Notes: a model not told the origin generated them from the sequence alone. A DNA stretch of 64,000 bases from Pectobacterium sp013449375 (GCF_048593165.1 NZ_CP184271.1); one strand, 5' to 3'; shown: positions 1 through 9,023, counted from the first letter of the stretch. Numbers and translations are program-made.

Positions 1-796
1 AATTTTTAGAGGGTGCTGCCGAACTATCGAAGCCTGAAAACGTAAAGGGAAAATCCATTTTTGCATGGTTAATAATATGTTGAATTGCTGAGATATGATA
101 CTGAATGGCTGTGCTCAGGACGGTGTAATAATTACTGAACAGCTGATTATGGTTTTTTGTGCCTTTCTGTTTATTGAAGTTTTTTAAGGTATTAACCAGC
201 AGGTCGGGGGTTTCAAGACCAATAACAAAGCAATCCCCTAATTCTTTTTTATGATATCCGGCCGGAAAATAAGGTATTAGTGGTTTACAATTGAAGTTGA
301 CGGTAAAGTTAAAATTTCCCTCACCTCGTGGGGTTATTACACTAATTTTTTTCACACATGACGCGGCAGTCTTAATAAGCTCATTGTCGACAATACCATA
401 ATCATCCAAGGGGATATTTACACAGGCATTGCACAAATCGCCAAACTCATTAATGAGATCAGGCAGCATCTCAATTTCTCTTGCGGTTTTTGCTTCACCA
501 ATAGCAAATCTTACCCTTATTCCTGACTGATTATTGTGAGCCAGTAATTTGCTAATATAGTGTAAATCAGCTCGGGCACTCTCTATACTGCTTAGGTTGA
601 GATATTCCCCAAATGGATTGGTAACAATGCGAATGGACTGTACCGTGTAGTGGTGACGTTGAAACTCTGCCGTTAAATCTGATAAAAATGTTGAGGCTTT
701 ATTAATTTCTGTCTGCCAACTCTCTTTATCGTGGCTTAATGATAGAAATGCTGTCACAGTCCGTATTTTACAAAGTGCTTTCTCTTTATAACCCAC
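1..796 (-). CDS. DUF711-like protein, partial (3' end outside window)
   Basis: Reading the minus strand from about 800 down to 1 gives one uninterrupted frame of roughly 260 residues that leaves the window before any stop codon, so only the N-terminal part is here. The early segment reads KIRTVTAFLSL, then VQSIRIVTNPFGEYL, and near the window edge FSGFDSSAAPS; these match my memory of the DUF711/PFL family, whose biochemical role is not established. The usual ATG before KIRTV is a TGT (Cys) here. The nearest plausible start is a GTG at 796-794 with a GGGAGA-like ribosome site about 8 bases upstream, so the start is uncertain. Family call is moderately sure; no function is claimed. Confidence 0.7.
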   Translation of the reverse strand, partial: MGYKEKALCKIRTVTAFLSLSHDKESWQTEINKASTFLSDLTAEFQRHHYTVQSIRIVTNPFGEYLNLSSIESARADLHYISKLLAHNNQSGIRVRFAIGEAKTAREIEMLPDLINEFGDLCNACVNIPLDDYGIVDNELIKTAASCVKKISVITPRGEGNFNFTVNFNCKPLIPYFPAGYHKKELGDCFVIGLETPDLLVNTLKNFNKQKGTKNHNQLFSNYYTVLSTAIQYHISAIQHIINHAKMDFPFTFSGFDSSAAPSKN

Positions 797-1191
797 TGGA
801 TTCTCCCTGGAAATTATTGCCATACATTGGGTGGCTCTGTCATATCATCCTACTCGGTAGAGCAAAACAAATACAATGGCATTTGGAGTGTGTGGCGGCA
901 TGTCTTGCTTTTTATACGTATTAATATGCATGAGTCGCAGTGGGGTTATGAATCATGGCATTGAAAAATAACATATTATTTGTTTTGATAGGGATGCCGA
1001 CGCTTTAGGCAAAATATGAGGTCATCCCCACGTTGGATACTTCCCACCATGTTATCAAGCATAAGGCCAGTTCTTTGTAATGTAGCAGATGACTGGGATA
1101 AGGACGCGCATCCGATTTTCCACTGGCGCTTAAGTGCGCGAGGCGGTTCGCAAACTTGCCTGTTAAATAAGTGATGCCTCGCGCTGAGGCT
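797..1191. other. gene-free interval
   Basis: About 395 bases between the DUF711-like gene (reading left) and the 3' end of the glutathione transferase gene. It must hold the promoter of the DUF711-like gene, but no clear -35/-10 pair stands out. A 53-codon frame at about 1015-1176 has no ribosome site or recognisable family and is not called. Confidence 0.5.
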
Positions 1192-1821
1192 TTATTCTAC
1201 GCGCGATTCAATGTCCTGAACTTTCTGCCAGCTAGGCAAATTTTTCAGACGCTGTGAATAGCATTGAATATTCGGGAATCGTTCTCTGGGCACGAGCCGT
1301 TCTACGACGGTATTAATCACGAAGCCCAGCATAATATCCGCGCCACTCAGCTTATCGCCCACGATAAATTCTCTTGCAGACAGCATGTCGTCTAAAAATG
1401 AAAAGACTTTCTCGAATTCGTTGTCGGCGTAGTTCTCAAGGAAATTCAGCGTGGTGCCGGTATTCTTTTCAAATTCGCCAAAGATCTTTAATAACACTGG
1501 CAGCATGGCTGAGCTTTCTGCAAAGTGTATCCACTGAAGATAGTCAATGTATTCGGCCTCACTTACATCTGGAGCCAGGTGTTTAGCATAGCGATTGATC
1601 AAGTATTCAACGATAGCGCCAGATTCCGCGATGATCTTTCCCCCTTCCTCAATCAACGGCGATTTACCCAAAGGATGTATTGCTTTTAATGAGTCCGGTG
1701 CTAAGTGCGTTTTTTCATCCCGTTGATATCTGACGAGTTCATAAGGTATTCCCGCTTCCTCAAGCAGCCAGAGGATACGAACAGACCGTGAATCATTAAG
1801 ATGGTGTAATGTTAATCCCAT
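1192..1821 (-). CDS. glutathione S-transferase family protein
   Basis: A 209-residue cytosolic protein with the two-domain glutathione transferase layout. An N-terminal thioredoxin-like fold begins MGLTLHHLNDSRSVRILWLL and carries the HPLGKSPLIEEGGKIIAESG stretch that in this family binds the gamma-glutamyl part of glutathione; a helical C-terminal domain starts around residue 85. The frame can be opened 14 codons upstream, but the ATG at 1821 has an AAGGA ribosome site 7 bases ahead and starts right at the first beta strand, so I use it. Substrate cannot be predicted. It stands alone, divergent from the EAL gene at 2211. Confidence 0.9.
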   Translation of the reverse strand: MGLTLHHLNDSRSVRILWLLEEAGIPYELVRYQRDEKTHLAPDSLKAIHPLGKSPLIEEGGKIIAESGAIVEYLINRYAKHLAPDVSEAEYIDYLQWIHFAESSAMLPVLLKIFGEFEKNTGTTLNFLENYADNEFEKVFSFLDDMLSAREFIVGDKLSGADIMLGFVINTVVERLVPRERFPNIQCYSQRLKNLPSWQKVQDIESRVE

Positions 1822-2210
1822 ATTATTTTTCCTTAAATTCTGATGAAGAATGCGAGTCGTCATGATGTGGTTCCCTCCGCTTATGTGGGTTCCATGTCAT
1901 ATCAGCAGAGTAGCGGTTCCGGTGGTTTGCGGCTAACAAGGCTATTTTTGAGGGGGTATAAATATTTTTATGAGGTAATAATGACTATGAATGACGGCCA
2001 TGAATGATGGACAAAAACATGGTCAGCGATCGCCGCACCACGGGCATCGAGTGGCTAGAGACGGAGTCGGCATGGATCTTTGCCTGATAGGCGCTGTGGA
2101 ACCTGATGATTACCGAGGTCTTAAAATCTGAATTATTTGAGATATCGATACATTGTGGAGAAGGGTTGTGTGCTATGTTGGATTTATCATGGTAATGATG
2201 CGTCGCTCCT
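1822..2210. other. intergenic region between divergent genes
   Basis: About 390 bases separating the divergent glutathione transferase and EAL phosphodiesterase genes. It should contain both promoters. An 86-codon minus-strand frame here runs into the EAL coding start and lacks any ribosome site, so it is treated as chance. No repeat or operator could be recognised. Confidence 0.5.
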
Positions 2211-3833
2211 ATGAAAAAAAGCCTACTAGCGTATTTTTCCGTCATTTCTCTTAAGAAAAATTTTTTCTTATTGTCTTTCTTTTTGTTTTTTATCCTGATT
2301 TCTCTCTTTGCATTGGTGTTTGTCGTTTATGTGTCATTCACACTCAAGCAGTTTGAAGATGATGTAGATAACTTTTCTTCTGTTACTGTGGCGCATGCTG
2401 AAAAGATAATGTTGCAGGCGACATCTGCTCTCGATGAATTAGAAAAAAATTACCCACCGTATTGTGATGACTTGCATCTGAATTCACTGCGTAAGGTCGC
2501 CTATGACAATGATTATATTCAGGATACCGTCTATATTGATGGGAATCGACCTCGTTGTTCTGCGATGCTGGGTGAAATGAAAACGGTATATCTCCCACCA
2601 CCTGATTTTCGCTATAAAAATACTTATGATGTTTGGTATAAGATAGATGGTTTTCTCAATAAAAACAGACCAATGATTTATGTTGGTTCAGCACGTCATC
2701 TTGTTGTGTTGAACCCCCGTTCATTTTGGGATGTTCCTTCTTATAGTTATAATATCCAGTATGCTTTTTTAGAAGAAAGTCATAAAAATGGTCAGGTTAT
2801 TTTATCGAATGTTATAAATGGAAATATCTATTCTCATATTCTCACTGATGGTGAAGACAATGATAGGTTTTATATGGATAATAAATATTATGTCCACACG
2901 GTCTTACCCGAAAGTGAAGTTTCATTAGTCGTGAGTGCAGATAATCCTGTTGATGTTTCATTTTATATTAAGGCTTTTTTCTCTTCGTTCCCGATTGCTT
3001 TTTTAATGGCTCTGGTTATTTCTTCCATCATATCCAGAAAAACTCGTGAAATTCAAAGCCCTGCTTATATTATTAATCAAGCGATAGTAAAAAAAGAGTT
3101 TGAACTTCATTACCAACCGATCATTAAATTAGATGCCGCCGACGTTGTTGGGTGTGAAGCATTAGTGCGCTGGCGTCATTCTGATGGACATCTGATTACG
3201 CCGGATTCCTTTATTCCGATGGTTAGACAAATGGGTTTAATGAAAGATCTCACTTTTTTCATTATTAATGAAGCGTTACAGACGGCTAGCGTGCTGAAGA
3301 AAAGTTATCCTGATCTGTTTGTTTCTATCAATCTTGAAGCGGCTGAATTTGAAGATATGTCCGTTTTCAATTATCTCGTGGAAAACATAGAAAAATACGA
3401 TATCGAGGGGAAGAATGTTAATGTCGAATTAACCGAATCCTCTATGGTCGAACCGCAAAAAGCAGCACCAATGGTGGAATTATATCAACAACAAGGCGTT
3501 GATGTCGCCATTGATGATTTTGGCACTGGGTATTCTGGGCTGTCGTATCTTGAGCGGGTAAAAGCCAATAAGCTTAAAATCGACAAGTCCTTTGTTGGAA
3601 ATATTAATGACCATTCGCCAACTGATATTGTACTGTCCCATATTGTCAGCATGGCGCACTGTCTTAATCTGCATATCGTGGCTGAGGGGATTGAAACCCC
3701 TGCTCAGGAGGCCTATCTGAAAAACCTGGGCGTTGCTTATGCGCAGGGCTGGTTGTATTCCAAAGCGCTAACGCAAGAAGACTTGCTTGCGTTTCTGGCG
3801 GCAAGAAGTGAAATGGTACTGGAAGGACAGTAA
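2211..3833 (+). CDS. CSS-motif EAL cyclic-di-GMP phosphodiesterase
   Basis: A 540-residue inner-membrane protein. A hydrophobic helix at about residues 18-42 is followed by a periplasmic region of some 210 residues containing a CSAMLGE segment, the mark of the CSS-motif sensor class, then a second membrane helix near 255-275. The C-terminal EAL domain keeps its catalytic residues: EALVRW near residue 315, SINLE, DDFGTGYSGLSYL, KIDKSFV and VAEGIET. In this class (E. coli PdeC relatives) the periplasmic cysteines are redox sensitive and control hydrolysis of c-di-GMP to pGpG; only the domain layout is seen here. The ribosome site is weak. The gene is AT-rich compared with its neighbours, especially in the sensor part. 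Confidence 0.93.
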   Translation: MKKSLLAYFSVISLKKNFFLLSFFLFFILISLFALVFVVYVSFTLKQFEDDVDNFSSVTVAHAEKIMLQATSALDELEKNYPPYCDDLHLNSLRKVAYDNDYIQDTVYIDGNRPRCSAMLGEMKTVYLPPPDFRYKNTYDVWYKIDGFLNKNRPMIYVGSARHLVVLNPRSFWDVPSYSYNIQYAFLEESHKNGQVILSNVINGNIYSHILTDGEDNDRFYMDNKYYVHTVLPESEVSLVVSADNPVDVSFYIKAFFSSFPIAFLMALVISSIISRKTREIQSPAYIINQAIVKKEFELHYQPIIKLDAADVVGCEALVRWRHSDGHLITPDSFIPMVRQMGLMKDLTFFIINEALQTASVLKKSYPDLFVSINLEAAEFEDMSVFNYLVENIEKYDIEGKNVNVELTESSMVEPQKAAPMVELYQQQGVDVAIDDFGTGYSGLSYLERVKANKLKIDKSFVGNINDHSPTDIVLSHIVSMAHCLNLHIVAEGIETPAQEAYLKNLGVAYAQGWLYSKALTQEDLLAFLAARSEMVLEGQ

Positions 3834-3953
3834 AGTCACGATAAACTCGGCTTCACTATCAAAAATAGGCATAAAAGGGTAAAATATCGAAATTATGGTA
3901 GTTACCTAATGATATTTATTGCTTTTTTATTGTGATTTTTTTAGGAGTTTATC

Positions 3954-4295
3954 ATGCAACAGTTACCTCATTGTCCAAAATGCAGTTCTGAATATACCTG
4001 GCAAGAGGGTGAAATGCTTAACTGCCCAGAATGCGGAAATGAGTGGTCGGCGGCAGGCGATGCACCCGCGCAGGATGATGTTTTAGTGGTAAAAGATGCC
4101 AACGGTAATCTTCTGGCAGATGGCGATACGGTCACGGTCATTAAAGACCTAAAAGTTAAAGGCAGTTCGACCCCGCTGAAAATCGGCACCCGCGTAAAGG
4201 GCATTCGTCTGGTGGAAGGCGACCACAATATTGATTGTAAAATCGACGGTTTCGGTCCGATGAAACTGAAATCTGAGTTTGTGAAGAAAAACTGA
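3954..4295 (+). CDS. yjdM: zinc-ribbon protein YjdM (PhnA family)
   Basis: A 113-residue protein of the YjdM/PhnA family. The N-terminal zinc ribbon shows two CxxC pairs, CPKC at residues 8-11 and CPEC at 24-27; the rest is the family core domain ending KLKSEFVKKN. The old name PhnA links it to alkylphosphonate use, but no phn genes are nearby and the family is often a stand-alone small protein of unclear role. A TTTAGGAG ribosome site lies just upstream. Single gene, same direction as mltB. Confidence 0.93.
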   Translation: MQQLPHCPKCSSEYTWQEGEMLNCPECGNEWSAAGDAPAQDDVLVVKDANGNLLADGDTVTVIKDLKVKGSSTPLKIGTRVKGIRLVEGDHNIDCKIDGFGPMKLKSEFVKKN

Positions 4296-4431
4296 TTCGG
4301 GTGTGATGGCGTGCGCCGGTCTGCCATCTGGTCGGCGCGCGGCACTTTTTCACTTCTGGCTGGTTTTTTCACATCAGACAATCCTTTACCATAGCGGGTA
4401 TTGATTTCTTACCTGGCTATACGGATATCTG

Positions 4432-5517
4432 ATGCGTCATTTGGTTCGTTTTCTCCCTCTGCTTGTTTTGCTCTCGGCTTGTAGCAGTCAGCCGGCTCCT
4501 CCCCCCGCAGACGCGCCTTCAGGTAATCCTTTTAAAGGCGGTTTCCTGCTTGAACCTGCACACAGTGTCCATCCGTTAGGCGGCGATTTTGCGATTAACC
4601 CAGCTACAGCGCGGTTTGTCGACAAAATGGTGCTGGAACACGGCTTTAATCGCCAGCAACTGCATGATGTGCTGGTTCAGGCGAAAAGCCTGGATTGGGT
4701 TATTCGCCTGATGGATAAACAGGCTCCGGCATCACGCGGGCCTTCTGGGCCAAACGGGGCTTGGAACCGCTACCGCAACCAGTTTATTACGCCGGATAAC
4801 GTGCAGAATGGTGTGGCGTTCTGGAATCAATATCAGGATGCGCTACAGCGCGCCCAGAACATCTATGGCGTTCCGCCTGAGATTATCGTTGGTATTATTG
4901 GTGTTGAAACCCGTTGGGGCCGAGTGATGGGGAAAACGCGCATCATTGATGCTCTGGCCACGTTAGCGTTTGATTACCCGCGACGTGCCGATTACTTTGC
5001 GGGTGAGTTGGAAACCTTCTTGCTGATGGCGCGTAAAGAAGGCAACGATCCGCTCAGCCTGCGTGGCTCTTACGCGGGGGCGATGGGCTACGGACAGTTT
5101 ATGCCTTCCTCCTTCAAGGACTACGCAGTGGATTTCGACGGCAACGGACATACTAACCTGTGGGATCCGGTGGACGCGATTGGCAGCGTGGCCAACTATT
5201 TCAAAGCGCACGGGTGGGTGAAGGGTGCCCCTGTGGCGGTGCAGGCAAACGGTCAGGCACCACTGCTGGCGAATGGTTTTAATACCCGCTACTCGCTTAC
5301 TGAACTCCAGGCCGCGGGTTTAACGCCACAGCATTCGCTGGCGGGATACAGTGAAGCCAGCCTGCTACGGTTGGATATCGGTACGGGCTATCAATACTGG
5401 TATGGATTACCGAATTTCTACACCATCACGCGCTACAACCACAGCACGCACTACGCGATGGCCGTATGGCAATTGGGTGAGGCCGTAGGCCGCGCTCGCC
5501 AGAATCAGAGCTACTAA
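4432..5517 (+). CDS. mltB: membrane-bound lytic murein transglycosylase B
   Basis: A 361-residue lipoprotein that cleaves the MurNAc-GlcNAc bond of peptidoglycan with formation of 1,6-anhydro-MurNAc, at the inner face of the outer membrane. The lipobox LLSAC places the lipidated cysteine at residue 17. The family catalytic glutamate is seen at residue 159 in IIGVETRWG, and the GAMGYGQFMPSSF and YAVDFDGNGH motifs follow, matching E. coli MltB over the full length. The gene is alone; a dispersed repeat begins 10 bases after its stop codon. Confidence 0.96.
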   Translation: MRHLVRFLPLLVLLSACSSQPAPPPADAPSGNPFKGGFLLEPAHSVHPLGGDFAINPATARFVDKMVLEHGFNRQQLHDVLVQAKSLDWVIRLMDKQAPASRGPSGPNGAWNRYRNQFITPDNVQNGVAFWNQYQDALQRAQNIYGVPPEIIVGIIGVETRWGRVMGKTRIIDALATLAFDYPRRADYFAGELETFLLMARKEGNDPLSLRGSYAGAMGYGQFMPSSFKDYAVDFDGNGHTNLWDPVDAIGSVANYFKAHGWVKGAPVAVQANGQAPLLANGFNTRYSLTELQAAGLTPQHSLAGYSEASLLRLDIGTGYQYWYGLPNFYTITRYNHSTHYAMAVWQLGEAVGRARQNQSY

Positions 5518-5526
5518 GCTCAGACC

Positions 5527-5683
5527 GTTGACAAACCTATTTGCCGAATGAAAACGGGAGTAACGGAATAGAAGAGTAAAGCGTTTGCGCCAGGGATGGC
5601 GCAATCCGAGCTTACATGGAGGTACTTGCAGCGTCTTTACGATCTATCCGTTATTCCCGCTCTCGGACTTTGTCAGCAATCTC
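5527..5683 (+). repeat. 157-bp dispersed repeat, copy A (downstream of mltB)
   Basis: This segment is matched almost end to end by the complement of 58987-59143. Shared blocks include AATAGAAGAGTAAAGCG, the self-complementary GCGCCAGGGATGGCGC, and TTGCAGCGTCTTTACGATCT. It starts 10 bases after the mltB stop codon. The inner palindrome would fold into a hairpin in RNA. No coding capacity or transposase is seen. Confidence 0.85.
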
Positions 5684-5843
5684 TGCTACTAAGATTTTCC
5701 CTTTACAGGCTGTCTCTTCGTCATATTTCCAATGCAGGCGCAGAGACAGTTTCGTGCGCCATAACGCTGCTATTCATATGCTATACCGTATACGCGCCCG
5801 ACGCAGGGCGCTCAGTCGCCGCCGCCCTGCGAACCCAGGCTTC

Positions 5844-5993
5844 TGGCATAAATTATGCCGCTGCGCGGTGCCATCGGCGTTCGTGACCGCTAACCGAGCC
5901 GCCAGTGACGCGTTCCCTACGCGGCACTGGCTTTCGCGACGTCCTGTCGCTCACTCGGCGGTCACGCCCACCGCCGCATAATTTTTTACGCCA
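5844..5993. repeat. candidate MITE-like element with imperfect terminal inverted repeats
   Basis: The left end TGGCATAAATTATGCCG and the complement of the right end, TGGCGTAAAAAATTATGCGG, are similar over about 20 bases, giving a 150-bp GC-rich non-coding unit bounded by inverted repeats. No second copy lies in this window and no target duplication is clear, so its mobile nature is inferred only from structure. Confidence 0.4.
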
Positions 5994-6179
5994 GATAACG
6001 ACAACCCCATGAGCAATCGCCGCATCGCATGCGATGCGAAATCTCACTCTTCCTAATCCTCCCTTTGCCTCAAATTTTCCCTGAATCACCCTCAATACAA
6101 TCCGCATCGACAGCTTTGCAGCATCATTGGACTATTCCTGCATAGGGGTTTCCTATGGCGTTGTAAACCGAGGCGATGA

Positions 6180-6905
6180 ATGACGACGATGATAGTGGTG
6201 TTCCTGCTGGCTGGCGTGGTGAAAGGCGTGATTGGTCTGGGGTTACCGACAATCGCCATGGGCTTGTTAACGCTGGTGATGCCCGCTGCCAGCGCGGCGG
6301 GGCTGTTGATTGTTCCGTCACTGGTGACCAACATCTGGCAGCTTGCCTGCGGCCCCGCCTTTATGAGCCTGATTCAGCGGTTCTGGACGCTGTTTGCCGG
6401 GATTATTATTGGGACACTCTAGAACGGCCTGCCGACGCTAACCTCGTCATCGTCATGGACGAGTGCGGCGCTCGGCGGCATTTTGGTGGTTTATGGCCTG
6501 TGGGGAATCATCGCGACGACTTTGCCGCAGCCTGGCCGCCATGAAATCTGGTTGTCGCCGCTGGTGGGTTACATCACTGGCGCTATCACGGCGGCGACGG
6601 GGGTCTTCGTGATCCCCGCCGTACCTTACCTGCAATGCCTGCGACTCAATAAAAACGATCTGATACAGGCGCTGGGGCTGATGTTTACCGTTTCCACGTT
6701 GGGGCTGGCGTTACAGCTAATGCAGGGGATCGGGCTACAGGGCATCGATCTCTGGCAATCGATGCTGGCGCTGATCCCCGCGCTACTGGGCATGATGATG
6801 GGGCAACGCCTGCGCCGCGCGATTAGCGAGCAGGTTTTCCGGCGCTGCTTCTTCCTCGGACTGGTGCTGCTGGGCGGATATATGGCCGTGCGCGGCCTGA
6901 TTTAA
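6180..6905 (+). pseudogene. TauE/SafE family sulfite exporter-like permease, nonsense-disrupted
   Basis: One frame runs from the ATG at 6180 to the stop at 6905 and would encode about 241 residues of a multi-span TauE/SafE permease, but it is broken by TAG at 6420-6422. The part before reads GVVKGVIGLGLPTIAMGLLT, a typical first TauE helix pair. The part after, NGLPTLTSSSSWTSAALGG and onward, continues in the same frame with more membrane helices to the natural end AVRGLI. No indel is needed: one base change (for example TTG or TGG to TAG) explains it. The family moves sulfur-containing or organic anions; the substrate is unknown. The gene converges on and overlaps by 4 bases the LysR gene. 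Confidence 0.85.
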
Positions 6906-7795
6906 GCGGCGTTCTCTGTCGTAATAAACGTGACGAAGTCCTGAACGTAACCGGGCAGTGTGGAAAACTGGCGGGCGCAGACAACCAGATTACGTCTCGC
7001 CCAGTCGTCTGACAGTGGGACTGTGCGGATAGCCAGACGCTCCATCATACGCTGTGCGGCATGACGTGGAAGAATGCCAATGCCGATACCGCTGTGAATC
7101 ACCTGCGTAACGGCATCAAAGCTGGCAAGACGCACGCGGTAATTCAGGCGTTTCCCCAGCCTTCTGGCGTGCTCGTCGATGTGCTCCTGTAACGCCGCGC
7201 CTTCGCTAAGCCCGATAAATTCGGCATCGGCGATGTCAGCTAGGCTGAGTTGTTGTTCGCCGAACCCTGTGCTGTTTTGCGGCAGCACGACCACCAGTTC
7301 GTCCTGACGGAACGGGCGCGTTTCCAGTCCATCGAGTGGTACGGAATCGGCCACAATGCCGAGATCGGCGGTTTGATTGCGGAGAGCATTGACGATGTCG
7401 CGGCTGAGTTTTTCATTCACCGATACGGATATCTGTGGGCAGACCACCAGATAGTGACCCAGCAGAGCGGGTAAATATTCATTCAGTGCCGCAGAGTTGC
7501 ACAACAGCGGAATATGGCCGCGCAACCCCTTGCTGTATTGATGTAATTCGCTGTGCATGTGATCGACCTGACGCAGGATGATGTGGGCATGATGCGCAAG
7601 AGAAAATCCCGCGTCGGTGAGCGAAACGCCCGCTTTTGACCGCAGCAGCAGCGGTACGCCAAGTTCCTCTTCCATACCGCGGATACGTTCGCTGGCGGCC
7701 TGAACGGTCAGGCTTGACGCTCCTGCGCCACCGGTAATGCTGCCTGCTTTCTGAATATTGAGAAACAGCCGGAGATCGGTTAAATCGAATCGCAT
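6902..7795 (-). CDS. LysR-family transcriptional regulator
   Basis: A 297-residue LysR-type regulator. The N-terminal winged helix-turn-helix (about residues 1-60) shows LRLFLNIQKAGSITGGA and AASERIRGMEEELGVPLLLR; the effector-binding domain fills residues 90-290, with SGIGIGILPRHAA near the end. It overlaps the end of the broken TauE/SafE permease gene by 4 bases in convergent orientation. Such regulators often sit next to a TauE-type exporter that they control; that pairing is inferred from position only. No effector can be named. Confidence 0.92.
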   Translation of the reverse strand: MRFDLTDLRLFLNIQKAGSITGGAGASSLTVQAASERIRGMEEELGVPLLLRSKAGVSLTDAGFSLAHHAHIILRQVDHMHSELHQYSKGLRGHIPLLCNSAALNEYLPALLGHYLVVCPQISVSVNEKLSRDIVNALRNQTADLGIVADSVPLDGLETRPFRQDELVVVLPQNSTGFGEQQLSLADIADAEFIGLSEGAALQEHIDEHARRLGKRLNYRVRLASFDAVTQVIHSGIGIGILPRHAAQRMMERLAIRTVPLSDDWARRNLVVCARQFSTLPGYVQDFVTFITTENAA

Positions 7796-7875
7796 AGCGG
7801 GAATCTGTCTCGGAGAAGCCGATACCCACTATTATGTTCGTGAGTCAGGGTGACGGCAACCGCCCAGCACGCGAC

Positions 7876-8583
7876 TTACTGAAATTCCACTCTATTTCTG
7901 CCTTTTTCCTTGGCCTGATAGAGCGCGGCATCCGCTGCGCCATAGAGCGCATCGAAACGGGTGTTCTGCGCTGCCCAACTGACGCCAAAGCTGGCGGTAA
8001 CACGCTGTTGCGGCAGGACGCTAAGCGGCATTCTGTTGAGATCCTGATGAATGCGGCTGGCGAGCGAGACAGCCTGCATCAGCGTATGGCCTTCCAGCAG
8101 AATGGTGAACTCCTCACCACCAACGCGGCCAATGCTGCTTGTGGTATTCAGCACGTGTTGCACGCGTGATACGAGATCGCAGATCACGGCATCGCCGGTA
8201 GGATGACCGTAGGCATCGTTCACCAGTTTGAAGTGATCGATATCCAGCACGATGAGCGCTGCCTGATTGCGTTCCAACGCGTGGTTGATGCGTTCAATGA
8301 TCGCGCCACGGTTATACACGCTGGTCAGCGGATCGTGGCTGGCCTTGTATTCCAGTTCGACTGCCAGTTGATTGAGCTGGGCATTCAAACGGTTCAGCTC
8401 TTTCTCCGCCCGATCGCTGCGTGAAATCAGGCGGTGCGATTCTCGTACCAGCCGCTGGTAATGGTCGGTTAACGCCAGCAGCGTGTCGCGATAGACTTCA
8501 GCAGGTCTTTCCTGCTGGTTAGCGATGTTACGCGCGGCGAGCAGAATATCGTATTCCGGTGTAAACAATTCAATTGTGCTCAT
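7876..8583 (-). CDS. siaD: SiaD-like diguanylate cyclase (GGDEF)
   Basis: A 235-residue cytosolic protein, last gene of the sia-like operon. An N-terminal helical stalk (to about residue 80, with RLVRESHRLISRSDRAEKEL) precedes a GGDEF domain with DPLTSVYNRGA, DIDHFKLVND and the active loop RVGGEEF, so c-di-GMP synthesis is expected. The RxxD inhibitory site that often lies five residues before the loop is absent. In Pseudomonas aeruginosa, SiaD is switched on by binding unphosphorylated SiaC; the same stalk is present here. I use the ATG at 8583, preceded by GAGTGAGA; an in-frame ATG lies 9 bases upstream. It overlaps siaC by 14 bases, suggesting translational coupling. Confidence 0.9.
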   Translation of the reverse strand: MSTIELFTPEYDILLAARNIANQQERPAEVYRDTLLALTDHYQRLVRESHRLISRSDRAEKELNRLNAQLNQLAVELEYKASHDPLTSVYNRGAIIERINHALERNQAALIVLDIDHFKLVNDAYGHPTGDAVICDLVSRVQHVLNTTSSIGRVGGEEFTILLEGHTLMQAVSLASRIHQDLNRMPLSVLPQQRVTASFGVSWAAQNTRFDALYGAADAALYQAKEKGRNRVEFQ

Positions 8584-9022
8584 GGTTCTCACTCAAAATC
8601 GTGCTGTGAAAGGTCAGGGCAGGGAAGTCAATGTGAAGCTCTTCACCAAATTCTTCCGCAATGTCGTCGTCTTTGTCGTAATACCAATACAGGGCAATCG
8701 GTAGCGACTGTTCCGCCGCCTGATTAAGCAGGTTGAATAAACTGAACAGCATCTTGGTACTGGAACTGTTGAAGTAAATTAGGGAGACGTGAATCTCGAT
8801 ATTCGGTAGCGCCTCATCCGGCGGTATCGTTTCCGCGTAGGTCGTCAGCGTGTGCAGATACGCCTCAATCTCCGTAAGCAGCGGGCGGTAAAACGCCGCG
8901 GCATTCTCAGGATAAGACTCGCCAGAAAGATAAAGACGGTGTGTGTCAAAGTGAAAGTCAACAATTGGGGTACAGGATGTCCCCGAAATATGGAGATTGC
9001 TTATGGTCGTTATATTTTTCAT
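8570..9022 (-). CDS. siaC: SiaC-like regulatory phosphoprotein (DUF1987)
   Basis: A 150-residue protein of the SiaC/DUF1987 family. Seen: the N-terminal SGTSCTPIVDF, GESYPENAAAFY, and the IYFNSSSTKMLFSLF segment, whose threonine corresponds to the residue phosphorylated by SiaB in P. aeruginosa SiaC. In that system the unphosphorylated protein binds and activates SiaD, and SiaA removes the phosphate. The start is 1 base after the siaB stop, and the 3' end overlaps siaD, as in a tightly coupled operon. Function is inferred by family and context. Confidence 0.88.
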   Translation of the reverse strand: MKNITTISNLHISGTSCTPIVDFHFDTHRLYLSGESYPENAAAFYRPLLTEIEAYLHTLTTYAETIPPDEALPNIEIHVSLIYFNSSSTKMLFSLFNLLNQAAEQSLPIALYWYYDKDDDIAEEFGEELHIDFPALTFHSTILSENHEHN

Positions 9023-9023
9023 G

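Larger units (their letters stand above)
5518..6179. other. gene-free repeat-rich interval
   Basis: About 660 bases without a credible gene. It holds two repeat structures listed separately (5527-5683 and 5844-5993). Several frames of 60-120 codons cross this area on both strands, but they are arginine/alanine-rich products of GC-rich repeat sequence and have no ribosome sites. Confidence 0.6.

Noticed and set aside
1015..1176. 53-codon plus-strand frame (MRSSPRWILP...)
   Set aside because: No ribosome site, no family resemblance, amino-acid content typical of chance.
1985..2245. 86-codon minus-strand frame
   Set aside because: Overlaps the start of the EAL gene on the other strand, no ribosome site, histidine/serine-rich chance product.
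5853..6107. 84-codon minus-strand and overlapping plus-strand frames in the mltB-TauE gap
   Set aside because: They are translations of a GC-rich inverted-repeat element.
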